64,000 nt of DNA from Billgrantia campisalis (GTDB taxonomy: Bacteria > Pseudomonadota > Gammaproteobacteria > Pseudomonadales > Halomonadaceae): NCBI RefSeq assembly GCF_022341425.1, contig NZ_JABFUC010000008.1:164078-228077 (forward strand), written 5' to 3'. Positions 36,065-44,929 of this stretch are shown piece by piece (positions within the stretch are counted from its first letter, which is position 1; each line of letters begins with the position of its first letter). Made by a program: the position numbers and the translations under genes. The notes under the pieces were generated by a model. It was not told the origin of the DNA, made no database searches, and saw only the letters and a program-made list of their open reading frames with translations.

Positions 36065-36093
36065 TTGATCCACATCATGATTGTCGGTATTAG
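36065..36093 (+). promoter_or_regulatory. Putative promoter with FNR/Anr-like site before the GGDEF-EAL gene
   Basis: TTGATC (36065-36070), a 17-bp spacer and TATTAG (36088-36093). The same place holds TTGAT-N4-ATCAT (36065-36078), one mismatch from the FNR/Anr consensus TTGAT-N4-ATCAA. Overlap with the -35 would suit oxygen-dependent repression, or activation from a start further downstream. Confidence 0.4.
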
Positions 36094-36202
36094 GGTATGA
36101 GCGTGACCAATGACCAATTCAGCTGAGGTGAATGGTGCATTAGGGTGGCAGATTAGCGGTCAGCGTTGCTGACCTTTCTGCCACGAATATCCAGTGTTGA
36201 CC

Positions 36203-38845
36203 ATGGCCAAGACGCTTCTGGCCTACCTGCGGACCCTCAAGGGGTTCGTGCTGGTAGCCATCCTGTCGGTATCCCTGGCGGTATTTTTCAGTGTCACTCT
36301 GGTCGCGACACTGCTCTACGAGGACATCATCGCCCGCCAGGCCGAGGAGGCCTCGGAGACCCTGGCCGAGCAGAGCTACAGCGCCATGCTGCACGTCATG
36401 CGCCAGGGCTGGAGCCGCGAGGAGATGGAAGCCTTCATGGCGGGCATGAAGCGCGCCCACGCCGACAGCGCCTACCGCTTCGAGCTGTATCGTGGGGAGC
36501 GCGTCGTCGAGCGCTTCGGCGAAGTCGACCAGCCGGCCCCCGACGCCGCCATCGGCGCGGCCTTCGCCTCTGGAGAGACCCGGGTGCTGCGCGAGGATGG
36601 CCAGCTGCGCCGGGTGATGCCGTTGGTGGCCGGCCCCGACTGCCTGAGCTGCCACCAGAACGTCGCCTCCGGCGATGTCCTTGGCGTCATCGATATCCGC
36701 CACGACATGTCGCCGATCAGCGCTGAGATGCGCGGCAACTACGTGGCGCTGTTCATCGTTGCCTCCATGATGCTGCTGCTGCTGGCGCTGGCCATCTCCA
36801 CGGTGTTCTCCAACCGCATTCGCGAATCCATGGACGGCTTTCGGGCGCGGCTGGCCGCGGTGAACTCGGTGGAGGACTTCCGCCAGCTCGACGTCAACGA
36901 TGTCGACGTGCACTTCCAGGAGCTCAACGAGGCCTTCCTGAACGTCAATGCCCTGGCCGGCCGGCTGAAGAACGTGGCCGTCGACAAGGACATCCTGGAA
37001 TTCGAGATCCGCCTGCTCAGCAAGTTCATCATCACCTCCGACGTGGTACGCGACTGGCGCGAGTTCATCAAGGAGCTGCTGGGCGAGATCAACACCATCA
37101 TTACCGCCCATACCCTGGTGACGATCTTTCAGGTCGAGGAGGAGGGCTACGAGCTGGAGGTGTTCTGGCACCGGGACGTGTCGCCGCAGACCCGCGAGAC
37201 CTTCGAATCACTGCTGACCCAGATGCTCGAGGCCAAGCACAGCGGCCAAACCGACGTGCGGGTGCTGAAGGTGGCCCACCATGCCGTTTACCCCTATGTG
37301 CCGGGCAGCGAGGTGGCCCCCGAGCTCGCCGCGGAGGACATTCGCCTGCAGACCAAGTCGCTGCTGCTCGAGGCGCCGAAGATCGGCGGTATCGTCGGCA
37401 TCGGCGTGCAGTCGGACCTGGCCCAGGACCCGCTGCGCCATATCGTCATCGACGGCATCCTCTCCACGCTGCTCAACCTGGTGGGCTCGGTCAAGGCGAT
37501 CTACAAGTACACCCAGGACCTGGAGTTCTATGCCACCCGTGACCCGCTCACCTCGCTGCACAACCAGCGCATGTTCAAGGACCTGCTCGGCTACGAGGTG
37601 GGGCGCGCCCAGCGCCATGGAGACTCCTTCAGCCTGCTGATGATGGACCTGGACAACTTCAAGACGGTCAACGACCGCTATGGTCACGCCTTCGGCGATC
37701 AGTTCCTGCAGGCCTTCGCCGAGACCCTCTGCGAATCGGTGCGCCCGGGCGACTTCCTGGCCCGCTACGGCGGCGACGAGTTCTCCATCATCCTGCCCGA
37801 GACCGGCGAGGGACAGGCCTACTCGGTGGCCCAGCGCATCGCCCACAACCTGTCCCGGCAAACGTTGGTAGCGCCTGACGGCTCCACGGTGCGCGCCACG
37901 ACGTCCATCGGCATTGCCGCTTATCCGCGCCATGCCGGCGATGCCCACGACCTCTTCCTGATGGCCGACAACATGATGTACAAGGCCAAGCGCAAGGGGA
38001 AGAACTGCGTGGCGCTGCCGGATGACGACGAGGTGGCGGCGATCTTCCGCCAGGTCGGCGAGAAGAACCAGATGGTGCTCAGCGCCCTGGAGGAGCGGCG
38101 CATCGTGCCCTACTTCCAGCCCATTGCCGATGCCAGGACCGGCGAGGTGCATATCCATGAGCTCTTGATGCGCATCCAGGTCGACGATCGTATCGTGGCG
38201 GCCGGCGACTTCATCGATATCGCCGAGAGTATCGGGGTCATCCACAAGATGGACTACCAGCTGATCGAAAAGGCCTTCGCCCAGGTCAGCGAGCAGGGCT
38301 ATGACGGCATGCTGTTTATCAATCTGTCTCCCAAGTCGCTGATCATTGGCGAGTTCATCGGGCGCATCCACCAGCTGGCCATCGACTATGGAATTCGTCC
38401 CGAGCGTATCGTCTTCGAACTGACCGAGCGCGAGACCGTCAGCAACCTCAAGCTGCTGGAGAAGTTCGTGCTCGACCTGAAGCTCGAGGGCTTCAACTTC
38501 GCCATCGACGACTTCGGCTCGGGCTTCTCGTCGTTCCGCTACCTCAAGCAGTTCCCCATCGACGTGATCAAGATCGAGGGCGAGTTCATCCGCAACATGC
38601 TCAGCGACGACAAGTACATGGCCTTCGTCAAGAGCATCGTGACCCTGGCCCAGAGCCTGGAAATCAGCACCATCGCCGAGTTCATCGAAGACGAGGCGGT
38701 GCTCGAGAAGGTGCGCGAACTGGGCATCGACTTCGGCCAGGGCTATCACCTGGGACGCCCGGGGCCGCAGTTCGTCATCGAGCCGCGGCGCACCGAAGGG
38801 GGTGAGTTGGCCCTGGCTAGCGGCCGCGAATCAACTCGCGGATGA
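36203..38845 (+). CDS. Membrane GGDEF-EAL protein with periplasmic CXXCH haem motif
   Basis: Predicted to make and/or break c-di-GMP. About 880 residues from ATG 36203 (GTG 36194 also possible; no clear ribosome-binding site). Span 1 (about 12-38), a periplasmic sensor of about 145 residues ending in PDCLSCHQN (Cys147-Cys150-His151), a c-type haem-binding motif, then GVIDIRHDMSPI and span 2 (about 182-202). A GAF-like region precedes the GGDEF domain with intact YGGDEFSIILPE. The EAL domain has HELLMRI in place of EALLR but keeps NLSPKSL, ELTERE, DDFGSGFSS and KIEGEF. Its 3' end overlaps mnmC by 29 bp. Confidence 0.93.
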   Translation: MAKTLLAYLRTLKGFVLVAILSVSLAVFFSVTLVATLLYEDIIARQAEEASETLAEQSYSAMLHVMRQGWSREEMEAFMAGMKRAHADSAYRFELYRGERVVERFGEVDQPAPDAAIGAAFASGETRVLREDGQLRRVMPLVAGPDCLSCHQNVASGDVLGVIDIRHDMSPISAEMRGNYVALFIVASMMLLLLALAISTVFSNRIRESMDGFRARLAAVNSVEDFRQLDVNDVDVHFQELNEAFLNVNALAGRLKNVAVDKDILEFEIRLLSKFIITSDVVRDWREFIKELLGEINTIITAHTLVTIFQVEEEGYELEVFWHRDVSPQTRETFESLLTQMLEAKHSGQTDVRVLKVAHHAVYPYVPGSEVAPELAAEDIRLQTKSLLLEAPKIGGIVGIGVQSDLAQDPLRHIVIDGILSTLLNLVGSVKAIYKYTQDLEFYATRDPLTSLHNQRMFKDLLGYEVGRAQRHGDSFSLLMMDLDNFKTVNDRYGHAFGDQFLQAFAETLCESVRPGDFLARYGGDEFSIILPETGEGQAYSVAQRIAHNLSRQTLVAPDGSTVRATTSIGIAAYPRHAGDAHDLFLMADNMMYKAKRKGKNCVALPDDDEVAAIFRQVGEKNQMVLSALEERRIVPYFQPIADARTGEVHIHELLMRIQVDDRIVAAGDFIDIAESIGVIHKMDYQLIEKAFAQVSEQGYDGMLFINLSPKSLIIGEFIGRIHQLAIDYGIRPERIVFELTERETVSNLKLLEKFVLDLKLEGFNFAIDDFGSGFSSFRYLKQFPIDVIKIEGEFIRNMLSDDKYMAFVKSIVTLAQSLEISTIAEFIEDEAVLEKVRELGIDFGQGYHLGRPGPQFVIEPRRTEGGELALASGRESTRG

Positions 38846-40853
38846 TGCGCCGGCCCGGATGCAGGTGGTCCACCAGCGGTTGTTCCAGCGGCAGCGGCTC
38901 GTCACAGATGCGTGAGGCCAGCAGCTCCGCGCAGAGCGGGGCGCTGGCCAGCCCCCGGGAGCCGTGGGCGGCGCTGATCCATAGCCCCGCATGGTGGCGG
39001 CCGGGCGTGTCGGGCACTCGGGTGGCGTCCTTGGCCAGCGCGGCGTAGGCGTCTCGCCACGCCTCGGCGTCGGGCACCGGCCCGCAATAGGGCGACTTGT
39101 CGGGACTGGCCGCCCGCACGCCCACCCGTGCCGTGAGCCGCTCGGGCGAGAGCTCGGCGCCGGCGGCGCGCAGCCCGGCGACGAAGTCGGGGAGGTCGCG
39201 CTCCAGCTCCGCCAGGTTGGCGAGGTGGTCGGCATCGCGCTCGTCCATGTCGGTCTCGTTGGGGCCGAAGGTGGCGCCGACGTTGAGCACGCCGTCGGCC
39301 GCCGGCGGCACATAGCCCCCCGCACAGACCACCCGCCCCAGCGCTGGCGCCCCCTCGGGCACCCTGATCTGGCTGATCTGCCCGCGGACCGGCTGCAGCG
39401 GCAGCGCTGAGCTCTGGGCGAAGCGCCCCGCCTCCCCGGCGGCGGCGATCACCACCTGATCGGCCTCGAGGCGCTCGCCGTCGGCCAGCGCCAGCGTCCA
39501 GCCCGCCGCGCCTGGCTGAAGCGCGGTGACCTCGCCCTGGCGGAAGCGGATCCCCGGGGTGGCGGCCAGGTGGACGCACAGCTCCATTGGTCTGACCCAG
39601 CCGGCATTCGGGTAGTCCAGCGCCGGGCCCTCCACCCTGACGCCGGCGACGGCACTGGCCGCGTCGGCGTCGAGGCCTCGCACCACCCCTTCCGGCAGGG
39701 GATGGTTGGCCAGGAACCGCGCCTGGCGCGCCTGCGCCTTCTCGCCGAGCGCCAGCTGCAGCACCCCGCTGGGGTGCCACAGCCGCTGGGTCGGGTCCAG
39801 CCGTTCCAGCCAGCGCCGCGTATAGAGCAGGCCGGCCAGATAGGCGCGGCTCTGCAGGTTGGTGTCGGCGGCGAGCTTCACGTAGAGCGCCCCCTGCAGG
39901 TGGGTGGCGCCCAGCTCCGCCCGGTCGAAGCGGTCGATGAGCGTGACCGCGACGCCGCGCCGGGCGAGGGCGGCGGCGGCGCTGGCCCCGGCGATGCCGG
40001 CGCCGATCACCGCCACGTGACGGGCCGGTTGCGTCGCCGGCGGGGTGAACCAGGGCGTGCGCTGGCGGCGGGCCTCGGCGGGCGGTGCCGCGATCTCGCC
40101 GATCAGCATCTCGCGCTTGCGCCCGTGTCCGGGGGCCTTGCGCCAGTGGAAGCCGGCCGCGGCCAGGCCGCGCTTGACCACGCCGGCGCAGGTGAAGGTG
40201 GCGAAGGTGGCGCCGGGGCGTGAGCGCGCCGCCAGGGCCCTGAACAGCGCCGGGTGCCACATCTCGGGATTCTTGGCCGGGGCGAAGCCGTCGAGGAACC
40301 AGGCGTCCACCTGGCCCTCGAGCAGGGCGAGCCGCTCGGCGGCGTCGCCGAAGTGCAGGTCCAGGGTCACCCGCTCGTCGAGCCACAGCCGGTGCACGCC
40401 GGCCACCGGCTCGGGCCACTGCGCCACCAGTGCCTGGGCACGCCGGGCCAGGTCGGGCCAGGCGGCCAGCGACCGGGCCAGGTCCTCCCGGGTGAGGGGG
40501 AATTTCTCGGTGGAGACCAGGTGCAGACGCGCGTCCGAGGGGGCGCTGGCGTCGAAGCAGGCCCAGGCGCAGAGCATGTTGAGCCCGGTGCCGAAGCCGG
40601 TCTCGCCGATCACGAAGGGGCGCTGTGTCTGCCAGGCGGCGAAGCGCCGCGGCAGGTCATTGCCGTCGAGGAACACATGCTCGGTTTCCGCCCGGCCGTC
40701 GTGCTGCGAGAAGTAGACATCGGCGAAGCGGGTCGAGAGCGGGGCGGGGGCGTTGCCGGCGTCGGCGGACCAGTCGAGGCGGGCGGTTTCCAGCCCGGCC
40801 AGGGGCGGCAGGGCGACATGCGGATCGGACACGGAGATCTCCACGGGGTGCAT
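38817..40853 (-). CDS. mnmC: tRNA 5-methylaminomethyl-2-thiouridine biosynthesis bifunctional protein MnmC
   Basis: It finishes the mnm5s2U34 modification: the C-terminal FAD domain removes the carboxymethyl group and the N-terminal domain methylates with SAM. 678 residues. Methyltransferase half: VIGETGFGTGLNML near residue 84, WFLDGFAPAKNPEMW near residue 185. Oxidoreductase half: dinucleotide fold VAVIGAGIAGASAAAALARRG near residue 280 and a C-terminal HGSRGLASAPLCAEL. It is convergent with the GGDEF-EAL gene. Confidence 0.96.
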   Translation of the reverse strand: MHPVEISVSDPHVALPPLAGLETARLDWSADAGNAPAPLSTRFADVYFSQHDGRAETEHVFLDGNDLPRRFAAWQTQRPFVIGETGFGTGLNMLCAWACFDASAPSDARLHLVSTEKFPLTREDLARSLAAWPDLARRAQALVAQWPEPVAGVHRLWLDERVTLDLHFGDAAERLALLEGQVDAWFLDGFAPAKNPEMWHPALFRALAARSRPGATFATFTCAGVVKRGLAAAGFHWRKAPGHGRKREMLIGEIAAPPAEARRQRTPWFTPPATQPARHVAVIGAGIAGASAAAALARRGVAVTLIDRFDRAELGATHLQGALYVKLAADTNLQSRAYLAGLLYTRRWLERLDPTQRLWHPSGVLQLALGEKAQARQARFLANHPLPEGVVRGLDADAASAVAGVRVEGPALDYPNAGWVRPMELCVHLAATPGIRFRQGEVTALQPGAAGWTLALADGERLEADQVVIAAAGEAGRFAQSSALPLQPVRGQISQIRVPEGAPALGRVVCAGGYVPPAADGVLNVGATFGPNETDMDERDADHLANLAELERDLPDFVAGLRAAGAELSPERLTARVGVRAASPDKSPYCGPVPDAEAWRDAYAALAKDATRVPDTPGRHHAGLWISAAHGSRGLASAPLCAELLASRICDEPLPLEQPLVDHLHPGRRIIRELIRGR

Positions 40854-40948
40854 GGGCGCTCAGCGGCGAGCGCTCAAGAATTGATCGATCGGGACGCGGC
40901 GACCTGTCATGGGGGGTGGCGGCAGGCATCCGCGGCGTATCAACAGCG

Positions 40949-40985
40949 TTATCCACAGGAGCTGTGGGCAAGACCTTGTGGAAAA
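40949..40985. promoter_or_regulatory. Cluster of three DnaA-box-like 9-mers
   Basis: A perfect TTATCCACA (40949-40957, plus strand), TGTGGGCAA (40963-40971, i.e. minus-strand TTGCCCACA) and TGTGGAAAA (40977-40985, i.e. TTTTCCACA), regularly spaced 14 bp apart in the gap upstream of mnmC. The first matches the DnaA consensus exactly, the others with two and one differences. Confidence 0.5.
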
Positions 40986-41036
40986 CCGCGCTGCCGTCGT
41001 CAGGGGAGCGCAGCTGGGTGCCGTGTCGGCCGCGGG

Positions 41037-41336
41037 TCAGGGCAGCACTTTCTTGAACGGCTTGACGCTGACTTCGGCGTAGACGCCGGCGATCATGTAG
41101 GGATCGGCATCGGCCCAGGCCTGGGCGTCGTGCAGGCTCTCGAACTCGGCCACCACCAGGCTGCCGGTGAAGCCGGCCTCGCCGGGATTATCGGCGTCGA
41201 TGGCGGGGTGCGGGCCGGCCAGTACCAGGCGGCCCTCGTCGCGCAGTTTTTCCAGCCGCGCCAAGTGGTCGGGGCGGGCGGCCAGACGGCGCTCCAGGCT
41301 GTTCTTGACGTCTTCGCTGATGATCGCATACAGCAT
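41037..41336 (-). CDS. YciI-like protein
   Basis: 99 residues from ATG 41336 ([25 protein letters not shown]). It has the YciI ferredoxin-like fold pattern with the conserved His/Asp pair in RPDHLARL and GPHPAID, and [22 protein letters not shown] at the end, matching E. coli YciI. Function unknown; an active-site role for the His-Asp pair has been proposed for the family. A longer minus-strand frame extends upstream but only this part resembles a protein. Confidence 0.9.
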   Translation of the reverse strand: MLYAIISEDVKNSLERRLAARPDHLARLEKLRDEGRLVLAGPHPAIDADNPGEAGFTGSLVVAEFESLHDAQAWADADPYMIAGVYAEVSVKPFKKVLP

Positions 41337-41462
41337 CGCGGTGCTTCCTCGGGGTGTGAGCGGCGCGGGCCGCGGGACTCGAACGGGGCGCTGACGTTGA
41401 CCGGCCATCGCCGGGCGCGCACCATGGGGACCATTATTCTGACAAAGTCGCTTCCCGGCGTC

Positions 41463-42362
41463 ATGCCAATGCCCCTGTTTCCCTCCCGTTTCGACGGTGA
41501 CCCTGCGCCTGCGCGGGTCGATCTGCATATGCATTCCACCGCCTCGGACGGCGCCCTGGCCCCCGCCGAGCTGCTTGCCCTGTGCGCCGAGCGAGGCCTG
41601 GGGCTGGTGGCGCTGACCGACCACGACACCGTGGCGGGGGTAGCCGAGGCCGCCGCGGCGGCCGACCGCCTGGGCGTTCGGCTGCTGCCGGGCACCGAGC
41701 TGTCGACCCGCTGGTCGGGGATCAATATCCACGTGGTGGGGCTGTTGCCCCAGGGCGCGAGAGGCGCCCTGGTGGCGGGACTCGAGGCCCAGGCCGAGGC
41801 TCGCGAGGCGCGTGCGGCGGTGATCGCCCAGCGCCTGGAGAAGGTAGGCCTGGCCGATGCCCTGAGCCGCGCCCGCGAGCAGGCCGGCTCGGAGCGCCCC
41901 CTGGGCCGGCCGGACTTCGCTCGCGCCCTGGTGGCTGCCGGGGTGGTGCCCGACGTGGCCACGGCCTTTCGCAAGCACCTGGGCAGCGGCAAGGCGGGTG
42001 ACGTCAAGGCCCACTGGCCGCCCCTGACCGAGGCGGTGGGCTGGATACTCGACGCCGGCGGGGTGGCGGTGCTGGCCCACCCGCTGCACCATGGCCTGAC
42101 CCGGCGCAAGCGCGGCCTGCTGCTGGACGCCTTTGGCGACGCCGGCGGGCAGGCCGCCGAACTGGTCAGCGGCTTTCAGAATGCCGATGTCACCCGCGAC
42201 CTGGCCCGCCAGCTGGATGAGCGCGGGCTGCTGGCATCGATTGGCAGCGACTTTCACTTCCCCGGCGGCCACCTGGCGCCGGGCAGCATGAGCCCGGTGC
42301 CGCGCACCGCCGTGGCCCCGGTGTGGACCCACCCGCGGCTGACCGCCGCGTTGGCGCTATAG
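41463..42362 (+). CDS. PHP-domain phosphoesterase (RnmA/YciV type)
   Basis: A metal-dependent phosphoesterase; E. coli YciV (RnmA) removes 3',5'-nucleoside bisphosphates and 5' ends of short RNAs. 299 residues from ATG 41463 (uncertain: ATG 41469 also possible, no good Shine-Dalgarno). PHP motifs: [12 protein letters not shown] (motif I), [10 protein letters not shown] (II), GTELSTRW (III), [11 protein letters not shown] and IGSDFHFPG near the end with metal-binding His/Asp. It is divergent from yciI-like and followed by yciO, the E. coli yci neighbourhood. Confidence 0.92.
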   Translation: MPMPLFPSRFDGDPAPARVDLHMHSTASDGALAPAELLALCAERGLGLVALTDHDTVAGVAEAAAAADRLGVRLLPGTELSTRWSGINIHVVGLLPQGARGALVAGLEAQAEAREARAAVIAQRLEKVGLADALSRAREQAGSERPLGRPDFARALVAAGVVPDVATAFRKHLGSGKAGDVKAHWPPLTEAVGWILDAGGVAVLAHPLHHGLTRRKRGLLLDAFGDAGGQAAELVSGFQNADVTRDLARQLDERGLLASIGSDFHFPGGHLAPGSMSPVPRTAVAPVWTHPRLTAALAL

Positions 42363-42546
42363 TAGGGGCGTGCCATCAGGCAGCCCATCGTGACGTCGAG
42401 CGAAGAGTGCCGGGGGCAGGCCGAAGAGGAGGTCCTACGCCAGGGATGGCGTCGGTAGCGCCCAGGGATGGGTTCACAGCGCCTCCTTGCAGGCCTGCCG
42501 CCGGATGAGCTCTGAGCGGCGCTGGTTATCGACAAGGAGCTTTAAC

Positions 42547-43170
42547 ATGAGTCAGTTCTTCCAGCTGCATCCCGAGAATCCCCAGAAGCGTCTGATCGAC
42601 CAGGCGATCCAGATCATTCGCGACGGCGGCGTCGTCGCCTATCCGACCGACTCGGGCTATGCCCTGGGCTGCCACCTGGGCGAGAAGAAGGCCATCGACA
42701 AGATCAAGTGGCTGCGCTCGCTGGACGACAAGCACAACTTCACCCTGGTGTGCTCCGATCTTTCCGAGATCGGCACCTACGCCAAGGTCAACAACGCCGT
42801 CTTCCGCCTGCTCAAGGCCCACACCCCGGGGGCCTACACCTTCATCCTCAACGCCACCACCGAGGTGCCGCGCCTGCTGCTGCACCCCAAGCGGCGCTCC
42901 ATCGGCGTGCGGGTGCCCGACCACCCCATCACCCACGCCCTGCTCGAAGCGCTGGGCGAGCCGCTGATGAGCGTGACCCTGATTCCGGTGGATGAAGAGC
43001 TGCCGATGACCGACGCCGAGGAGATTCGCGAGCGCTTCGGTGCGCACCTGGACCTGATCATCGACGGCGGGGCCTGCCATCTGGAGCCCACCAGCGTGGT
43101 GGATCTGCGCGACCTGCCGCCGACCATCCTCCGCGAGGGGCGGGGCGACGTTTCACCCTTCCGCGAGTAG
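42547..43170 (+). CDS. yciO: YciO family protein (YrdC/Sua5-like)
   Basis: 207 residues from ATG 42547, preceded by AAGGAG. A YrdC fold with IIRDGGVVAYPTDSGYALGC, KHNFTLVCSDLSEI, and SIGVRVPDHPITHALLEALGEPLMSVT. The TsaC/Sua5 relatives make threonylcarbamoyl-AMP for t6A; YciO proteins have a related fold but a distinct or weaker activity. The protein lacks the Sua5 C-terminal domain. Naming follows the MSQFFQLHPENPQKRLI N-terminus typical of YciO. Confidence 0.94.
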   Translation: MSQFFQLHPENPQKRLIDQAIQIIRDGGVVAYPTDSGYALGCHLGEKKAIDKIKWLRSLDDKHNFTLVCSDLSEIGTYAKVNNAVFRLLKAHTPGAYTFILNATTEVPRLLLHPKRRSIGVRVPDHPITHALLEALGEPLMSVTLIPVDEELPMTDAEEIRERFGAHLDLIIDGGACHLEPTSVVDLRDLPPTILREGRGDVSPFRE

Positions 43171-43213
43171 CGGCTAGTCCCTGTGGCGCATGGGGGCTCC
43201 CTGCCGGTGATCG

Positions 43214-44059
43214 TCAGGCGGTTGCCGCCAGGCGCTGCGCCAGCCTGAGCGCGGCCTGGCCGAAGGCCGGGGTCAGCCAGGCGTCTTGCGCCAGGGCGTT
43301 CGCCAGCGCGGCGGCGTCCGTCTGCCGTTCGGCCAGTCGGCCCAGGGCCTCGCGGGCCGCCGCCTGCCAGTCAGGGTCGCCGGTGTCGGCCTGGGCGTCC
43401 AGCGCGACGGTGGCGCGGTGCAGCCAGGCGGCGTCGCTGCCGCCCGCGGGCAGCGTCCACTCCCCGGTCAGCAGGGCATTGCCGCGCGCCGCCTTGCTGG
43501 TATCGGCGGGGCGCAGCGCCACCCGCTCGGCCAGCTCCCCGGCCAGCTGCCACAGCGCCTCGGGCTCGCCCGTCTTGAGTTCCAGCTCCAGCTCGCGAAT
43601 CGCCACGCCATGCCCGCCGGCGGTGATCTCGCCGATATCCAGGGCCGCCTCGATGTCCGCTCCGGCCACCTCGAGTCGCCAGATACGGCGGGTAAAGTCG
43701 GTGGTGAAGTGGGGGGCCAGGCGCGTGATCAGCGCCGGGTCCAGCGCGGCCATGGGCGGCAGTTCGGCCAGCCCGGCGCGGTCGAGGACCCCTTCGGCCA
43801 GCGGCCACTCCCATTCGCCGCGCCGGGAGAGTCCGCCGTGGCTGTCGCCCTCGGTCTTGAGGGTCTGCACCCAGCGTTGGTCGTCGCGGCGTAGCCGCAG
43901 CGCCATGCGCGCACGCTCCAACTCGCCGTCGGGGGTGTCGAAGTAGGTATTGGTCAGCCGGCGCTGTTCGGCGGGCCGGGCCGCCAGGCGGGGATGGAGG
44001 GGCAACTGCTCGGGCCCCTCGGGGCCGAGGGCCAGTTTCAGCTCGATCTCGTGACTCAT
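43214..44059 (-). CDS. CYTH-domain protein (YgiF-like triphosphatase)
   Basis: 281 residues from ATG 44059, where the CYTH signature starts: EIELKLAL (ExExK). Further tunnel residues follow in TYFDTPDGELERARMALRLRRDD and WVQTLKTEG. The first about 195 residues are the CYTH domain; the C-terminal 85 residues are an Ala/Leu-rich helical segment, shorter than the CHAD domain of E. coli YgiF. Likely an inorganic triphosphatase. Divergent from the DUF47-pit pair. Confidence 0.88.
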   Translation of the reverse strand: MSHEIELKLALGPEGPEQLPLHPRLAARPAEQRRLTNTYFDTPDGELERARMALRLRRDDQRWVQTLKTEGDSHGGLSRRGEWEWPLAEGVLDRAGLAELPPMAALDPALITRLAPHFTTDFTRRIWRLEVAGADIEAALDIGEITAGGHGVAIRELELELKTGEPEALWQLAGELAERVALRPADTSKAARGNALLTGEWTLPAGGSDAAWLHRATVALDAQADTGDPDWQAAAREALGRLAERQTDAAALANALAQDAWLTPAFGQAALRLAQRLAATA

Positions 44060-44166
44060 GGGGGCTCCCGCGGCCGCTGCGGCCGAGTGTGACACTATTT
44101 TTTCAATGACGTGGCAGTGGGCAGTCTCTATACTAGCGCCGCCATTTCTCAAGCGCATAATACGCC

Positions 44167-44847
44167 ATGGTCAAGCCCAACCCCTTCTCGGCGATGTTCG
44201 GTCGCTCACCGTTTCAGCCATTGCTGGCGCATATCGTCAAGGCCAATGAGTGTGCCGACCAGCTGTTGCCCTTCTTCGAGGCCGCGCTCCAGGGCGACTG
44301 GGAGGAGGCCGCCCGTATCCGCGAGGCCATCACCCGGCTCGAGCACGAGGCCGACAGCCTCAAGACCGAGCTGCGCCTCAACCTGCCCAATACGCTGTTT
44401 CTGCCGGTATCGCGCAGCGACCTGCTCGACCTGATCACCGTCCAGGACAAGATCGCCAACAAGGTGCGCGACATCACCGGCATCATGCTGGGGCGCAAAA
44501 TGCAGGTGCCCGATGAGCTGGCCCAGCCCATGCGCGACTACATGCGCACCTCTGTGGCCTGCGTGGCCCAGGCCCGCCAGGCCCTGGAAGAGCTCGAGGA
44601 CCTGCTGCAGTCGGGCTTCGGGCGCCATGTCTCCGACGTGATCCACAACATGATTCGCGAGCTGCATGTCCTCGAGCAGCAGGCCGATGAGCAGCAGATC
44701 GCCATTCGGCGCCGCCTCTTCGAACAGGAAGATCGGCTCAAGCCGGTGGACGTGGTCTTCCTCTACAAGATCATCGACTGGGTCGGTGAGCTTTCCGATC
44801 GGGCCGAGCGGGTCGGCAGCCGCCTGCAGATCCTCACGGCTCGGTAG
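44167..44847 (+). CDS. DUF47/PhoU-like protein (TIGR00153)
   Basis: 226 residues, all helical, with NPFSAMFGRSPFQPLLAHIVKANECADQL at the start and RLEHEADSLKTELRLNLPNTLFLPVSRSDLLDLITVQDKIAN, the PhoU-like metal-binding E-x3-D pattern. Members are encoded directly before PiT phosphate carriers and are thought to modulate them. pit starts 82 bp downstream. Confidence 0.94.
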   Translation: MVKPNPFSAMFGRSPFQPLLAHIVKANECADQLLPFFEAALQGDWEEAARIREAITRLEHEADSLKTELRLNLPNTLFLPVSRSDLLDLITVQDKIANKVRDITGIMLGRKMQVPDELAQPMRDYMRTSVACVAQARQALEELEDLLQSGFGRHVSDVIHNMIRELHVLEQQADEQQIAIRRRLFEQEDRLKPVDVVFLYKIIDWVGELSDRAERVGSRLQILTAR

Positions 44848-44929
44848 CGCCTCGGCTTTCCCGGCGTTCCCGGCGATCCCGGGGCCAGGCACACCTAACC
44901 CGACAGCTACATAGGAAACCACCCCCCCT

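Noticed and set aside
40254..41462. Long N-terminal extension of the PHP phosphoesterase reading through the mnmC start and yciI-like gene
   Set aside because: The extension is antisense to two recognisable genes and lacks similarity; the PHP fold begins right after ATG 41463.
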